NCBI RefSeq assembly: GCF_001039005.1
Contig: NZ_LDWR01000059.1
Span: 56,750 to 120,749 of the forward strand
DNA: 64,000 bases
Reading direction: 5' to 3'
Source: Burkholderia cepacia
GTDB taxonomy: Bacteria; Pseudomonadota; Gammaproteobacteria; Burkholderiales; Burkholderiaceae
Below the pieces are notes generated by a model. The model ran no database searches, was not told where the DNA came from, and saw only the letters and a program-made list of their open reading frames with translations. Shown here piece by piece: positions 61,169-64,000 of the stretch. The position numbers and the translations under genes are program-made. Position 1 is the first letter of the stretch. Each line of letters opens with the position of its first letter.

Positions 61169-63794
61169 TGATTCCTTGCGTTTGGTTCTTGGCGCGTTTG
61201 ACACGCGGTTTGCCCATCAGTACGGGCTGGAACACCACGGCGCCGATCAGCGTGCAGGTCAGTGCCAGCGCGAGCAGCTTGCCCATGCTCGACGTGCCCG
61301 GGTGGTGCGACAGCCACAGGCTGCCGAATGCGGTTGCCGTCGTCGCGGCGCTGAACAGCACCGCATGCGTGAGGCTCGAATGCAGCAACCCCGTCTGCCC
61401 CGCGCGCCACGCCATCACGAAATACACCTTGAACGCGACGCCGACGCCGAGCATCAGCGGCAGCGCGATGATGTTCGCGAAGTTGAGCGGCATGCCGAGC
61501 ACGACGCACATCTCGAGCGTCACGACGCCCGACACGAGCAGCGGCACCAGCGTGCGCAGCACGTCGCCGAAGCGGCGCAGCGTGACCCACAGCAGGATCG
61601 TGATCGACATGATCGACCACAGCGCCGCGTGCAGGAACGCGTTGATGATCGTGTCGGCCGAATGCAGGATCGAGATCGGCCCGCCGGTCGTGCCCGGTTC
61701 CGCGGCCTTCACGGTTTTCGCGAAGCGGCGCAGCATCGTGTCGTCGTTCGGGTCGACGCCCTTCGGCACCTTCGGCGAGATCTGCACGAGCGCATGGCCG
61801 TCCGGCGCGATCCAGTCGCGGACGAGCTGCGGCGGCAGCGATTCGCGCGTGACGTCCTGCGGCTGCAGCAGCATCGCGAGCTGGTTGAGCGCGATACGCA
61901 GCGTGTCGGAGAACGCGCGCTCGGCGCGGTCGCGCGTCGCGCTGTCGGCGGCGGCGAGCTTCGCGAGCGATGCGGACAAATGCTGCGCGGCTGCCGCGCC
62001 CGGGCCCGGGTGATCTTCGGCCGCGTAGCCCAGCAGGTCCGACACGCGCTTGAGCGCGGCGACGCGCTGCGCGTCGGTCGCGGGCGGCGCGGCCGGCTGC
62101 GTCAGCGCGGGCAGCAGGTCGCCCGCGGCCGCGGCGATCGCCGCGCGCTTGGCCGGCTGGTCGGTGGGGATAAAGGTCGACAGGGTGGTCGTGCGGCCGA
62201 CTTCGGGCAGCGCGTCGAGACGCTTCGCGGCCGCGTCGGCGTCCGCGAGCGACGGCGCGAGCAGCGTGACGTCGTTGACGGCCGCTTCGGGCGAATCCTT
62301 CAGCGCGAGCAGCGTCGCCATCGATTCGCTGTGCGGATCCTTCAGGTGCAGCGGGTTGAAGTCGAAGCGCAGGAACGCGAGCAGCGGCAGCGCGCCGATT
62401 ACGACCACGAGCGTGCCGATCAGGATCGGCTTGCGATGGCGGTCGAGAAAATCGTCGACCGGCGCGAGCCACGGAAAGCCCGGCGTCTTCGATTCGCCCG
62501 GCGGCGCGAACAGGCGCAGCAGCGCGGGCAGCAGCGTGAGCGTGGTCAGCAGGGCGACGAACATCCCGACGCCCGCGATCAGGCCAAGCTCGGACACGCC
62601 GCGATAGGCCGTGGGGATGAACGAGAAGAAGCTCGCGGCAACAGCCGCGGTGGCCAGCGCGAGCGGCATGCCCATCGAGTGCGCGGCGCCGATCAGCGCG
62701 TGATCGATGCGCGGGTCGCGGAAGCGTTCCTCGCGGTACTTCACGCCGTACTGGATCGAAAAGTCGACGCCGAGGCCGACGAACAGCACCATGAACGCGA
62801 CCGAGATCATGTTCAGCGAGCCGACCATCGCGAGGCCGAGCGCGGCGGTCACGACGAGGCCGACGAACAGCGTGACGAGCACCGAGCCGATCATCCGCTT
62901 CGAGCGCAGCGCAAGCCACAGGATCACGAGTACGGCCAGCAGCGTGAGGGCGCCGTTGAGCGCGGCGCCGTCCTCGACCGACGCGAATTCGTCGTCGGCG
63001 AGCGGCTGTTCGCCGGTCAGGCGCACGGCCGCGCCGTAGCGCTTCTCGAGGTCGAGCGAACGGGCCGCGTCGCGGATCACCTGGCTGGTTTCCGCGCCGG
63101 CCTTCAGCGCGCCGTAGTTGACCACGGGCTGCACGGTGACGAACGCGCGCGCGGGCTGCCGCGCGGCATCGCTGTCGACCAGCGCGCGCCACGAGAACGC
63201 GGCCGGCTTGCCGGCCAGCACGTCGTCCACCGTCGCGGCGCTGCGCGCGAGCAGCTTCGCCATCGCGGGCAGCTTCACCTGGCCGGTCAGCAGCGGCTGG
63301 CCGAGCGTGGTGGCCAGCGTCGTCGCGAGCCCGGTCAGGCTCGGGTTCTTCGCGAGTTCGTTGACGAGCGGGCGCGCGCTCGCGAGCTGCGACGTCGTAT
63401 CGGAGACTTCCTGCGGCGACAGGAACAGCAGCCCGTTGTGCTCGAAGAACGGCCCGCCGCCGGGCTCGGCGACCTGGCCGATGCGGCCGGCATCGGCCTG
63501 CTTCTGCAGCGCCTCGGTCAGCGCATGCGCGGCGGCATTCGCGAATTCGGGCGCGGGCGCCTCGACGACCGCGAGGATCGTGCCGTTGCGTTGCGGGAAC
63601 GCATTGTCGATCGCCTGGCCGAGCGCGGCCCATTGTGGTTCCGCATCGACGAGCTTGCTGATGTCGGTGTTGATCTTGAAATGCTGCGCGACGTAGACGC
63701 CGCTGAAGGCGGCGATGACGAGCGACAGGACGACGACCCAGACGGGGCGGCGTACCGACCATGCAACGAGTCGGACGATGAGAGATGTCACCAT
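61161..63794 (-). CDS. hpnN: Hopanoid RND transporter HpnN
   Basis: 877 residues of the RND/MMPL family with two sets of six membrane helices, each preceded by a large periplasmic loop. GLGVDFSIQYGVKYREER and GVGVAFKVYFVMAWR stand at the equivalent fourth-helix positions. HpnN moves hopanoids from the inner to the outer membrane. It overlaps mlaA by 8 nt and faces the hpnDEFG operon across the terminator. AGTATA at 63833-63838 could be its minus-strand -10 box. Confidence 0.94.
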   Translation of the reverse strand: MVTSLIVRLVAWSVRRPVWVVVLSLVIAAFSGVYVAQHFKINTDISKLVDAEPQWAALGQAIDNAFPQRNGTILAVVEAPAPEFANAAAHALTEALQKQADAGRIGQVAEPGGGPFFEHNGLLFLSPQEVSDTTSQLASARPLVNELAKNPSLTGLATTLATTLGQPLLTGQVKLPAMAKLLARSAATVDDVLAGKPAAFSWRALVDSDAARQPARAFVTVQPVVNYGALKAGAETSQVIRDAARSLDLEKRYGAAVRLTGEQPLADDEFASVEDGAALNGALTLLAVLVILWLALRSKRMIGSVLVTLFVGLVVTAALGLAMVGSLNMISVAFMVLFVGLGVDFSIQYGVKYREERFRDPRIDHALIGAAHSMGMPLALATAAVAASFFSFIPTAYRGVSELGLIAGVGMFVALLTTLTLLPALLRLFAPPGESKTPGFPWLAPVDDFLDRHRKPILIGTLVVVIGALPLLAFLRFDFNPLHLKDPHSESMATLLALKDSPEAAVNDVTLLAPSLADADAAAKRLDALPEVGRTTTLSTFIPTDQPAKRAAIAAAAGDLLPALTQPAAPPATDAQRVAALKRVSDLLGYAAEDHPGPGAAAAQHLSASLAKLAAADSATRDRAERAFSDTLRIALNQLAMLLQPQDVTRESLPPQLVRDWIAPDGHALVQISPKVPKGVDPNDDTMLRRFAKTVKAAEPGTTGGPISILHSADTIINAFLHAALWSIMSITILLWVTLRRFGDVLRTLVPLLVSGVVTLEMCVVLGMPLNFANIIALPLMLGVGVAFKVYFVMAWRAGQTGLLHSSLTHAVLFSAATTATAFGSLWLSHHPGTSSMGKLLALALTCTLIGAVVFQPVLMGKPRVKRAKNQTQGINE

Positions 63795-64000
63795 GTGGCG
63801 GTGGGGAGCGGCTGGCTAGGGCAAAGTAGCCAAGTATACCGGCGCGGCGTGGCGGCGGACGTGACGTTGGGGGTTTCGGGGCGGGAAGGAGATTTGTTCG
63901 CGACGGCGGAATCGATGCAAGCGGCCGGTCGATTTGTAAGGGGATATTTACATAATCGGCGCCGGGCTGCATCGCCGCTGTAGTGGCTAGATAGAAATGT

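Noticed and set aside
61020..63983. 987-codon plus-strand frame opposite hpnN
   Set aside because: Arg/Asp/Glu-rich shadow of the RND transporter gene caused by GC-rich third positions; no domain and no ribosome site.

Overview
The window looks like a second chromosome (chromid) of a Burkholderia cepacia complex-type bacterium. It is about two-thirds G+C with strongly GC-biased third codon positions. It carries a plasmid-type replication origin (Rep_3-like initiator, iterons, its own parAB and 16-bp parS sites) next to chromosome-type genes such as tdh-kbl, a D-malate/tartrate dehydrogenase and a hopanoid operon. No rRNA or tRNA gene was recognised. The species assignment is inference from gene content.

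Region 1 (1-12.7 kb, minus strand) is a tightly packed biosynthetic operon cut by the left edge. Its first two recognisable genes are a type II dehydroquinate-synthase-like enzyme and a DhnA-type aldolase, the pair that makes 3-amino-4-hydroxybenzoate in actinomycetes. They are followed by a fused haem-oxygenase-like diiron oxygenase/acyl-adenylate ligase, a methyltransferase, a flavin monooxygenase, a cupin, an SDR, a Tat-type GMC oxidoreductase, a second SDR and a membrane acyltransferase. The product is unknown to me.

Region 2 (13.7-21.9 kb, minus strand) is a two-chain TOMM (thiazole/oxazole-modified microcin) locus. It has an FHA protein, a giant kinase/cyclase/ATPase fusion, two paralogous nitrile-hydratase-leader precursors and one fused ocin-ThiF/YcaO cyclodehydratase. 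AT-rich gene-poor DNA lies on both sides, suggesting an accessory insertion.

Region 3 (22.6-39.3 kb) is mostly metabolic and regulatory: an NfeR/NfeF-like iron pair, a small membrane protein and a PAP2 phosphatase, acetoacetate decarboxylase with 3-hydroxybutyrate dehydrogenase and a patatin, LysR with a tartrate/D-malate dehydrogenase, TetR with a DUF1348 protein, a GNAT protein with a membrane protein, tdh-kbl with a divergent XRE-cupin regulator, and a tyrosine-recombinase-like protein that lacks its catalytic tyrosine. Seven iteron-like 17-mers, all inverted relative to the origin array, sit in five intergenic gaps of this stretch.

Region 4 (39.4-46.6 kb) is the origin and partition module: a KfrA-like coiled-coil protein, about 1.3 kb of iterons, the initiator gene, convergent parAB, and a group of six parS-type palindromes, one of them between parA and parB.

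Region 5 (46.6-54.9 kb) holds an ArsC-like protein, an ECF sigma factor with an overlapping zinc-finger protein, a cluster of DnaA-box-like sites at 48.1 kb, an NADPH-dependent FMN reductase, a hybrid sensor kinase, a CheY-CheC-GGDEF signalling operon and an alpha/beta hydrolase.

Region 6 (55.2-63.8 kb) is hopanoid biosynthesis: hpnD-hpnE-shc(hpnF)-hpnG, facing hpnN-mlaA across a strong bidirectional terminator.
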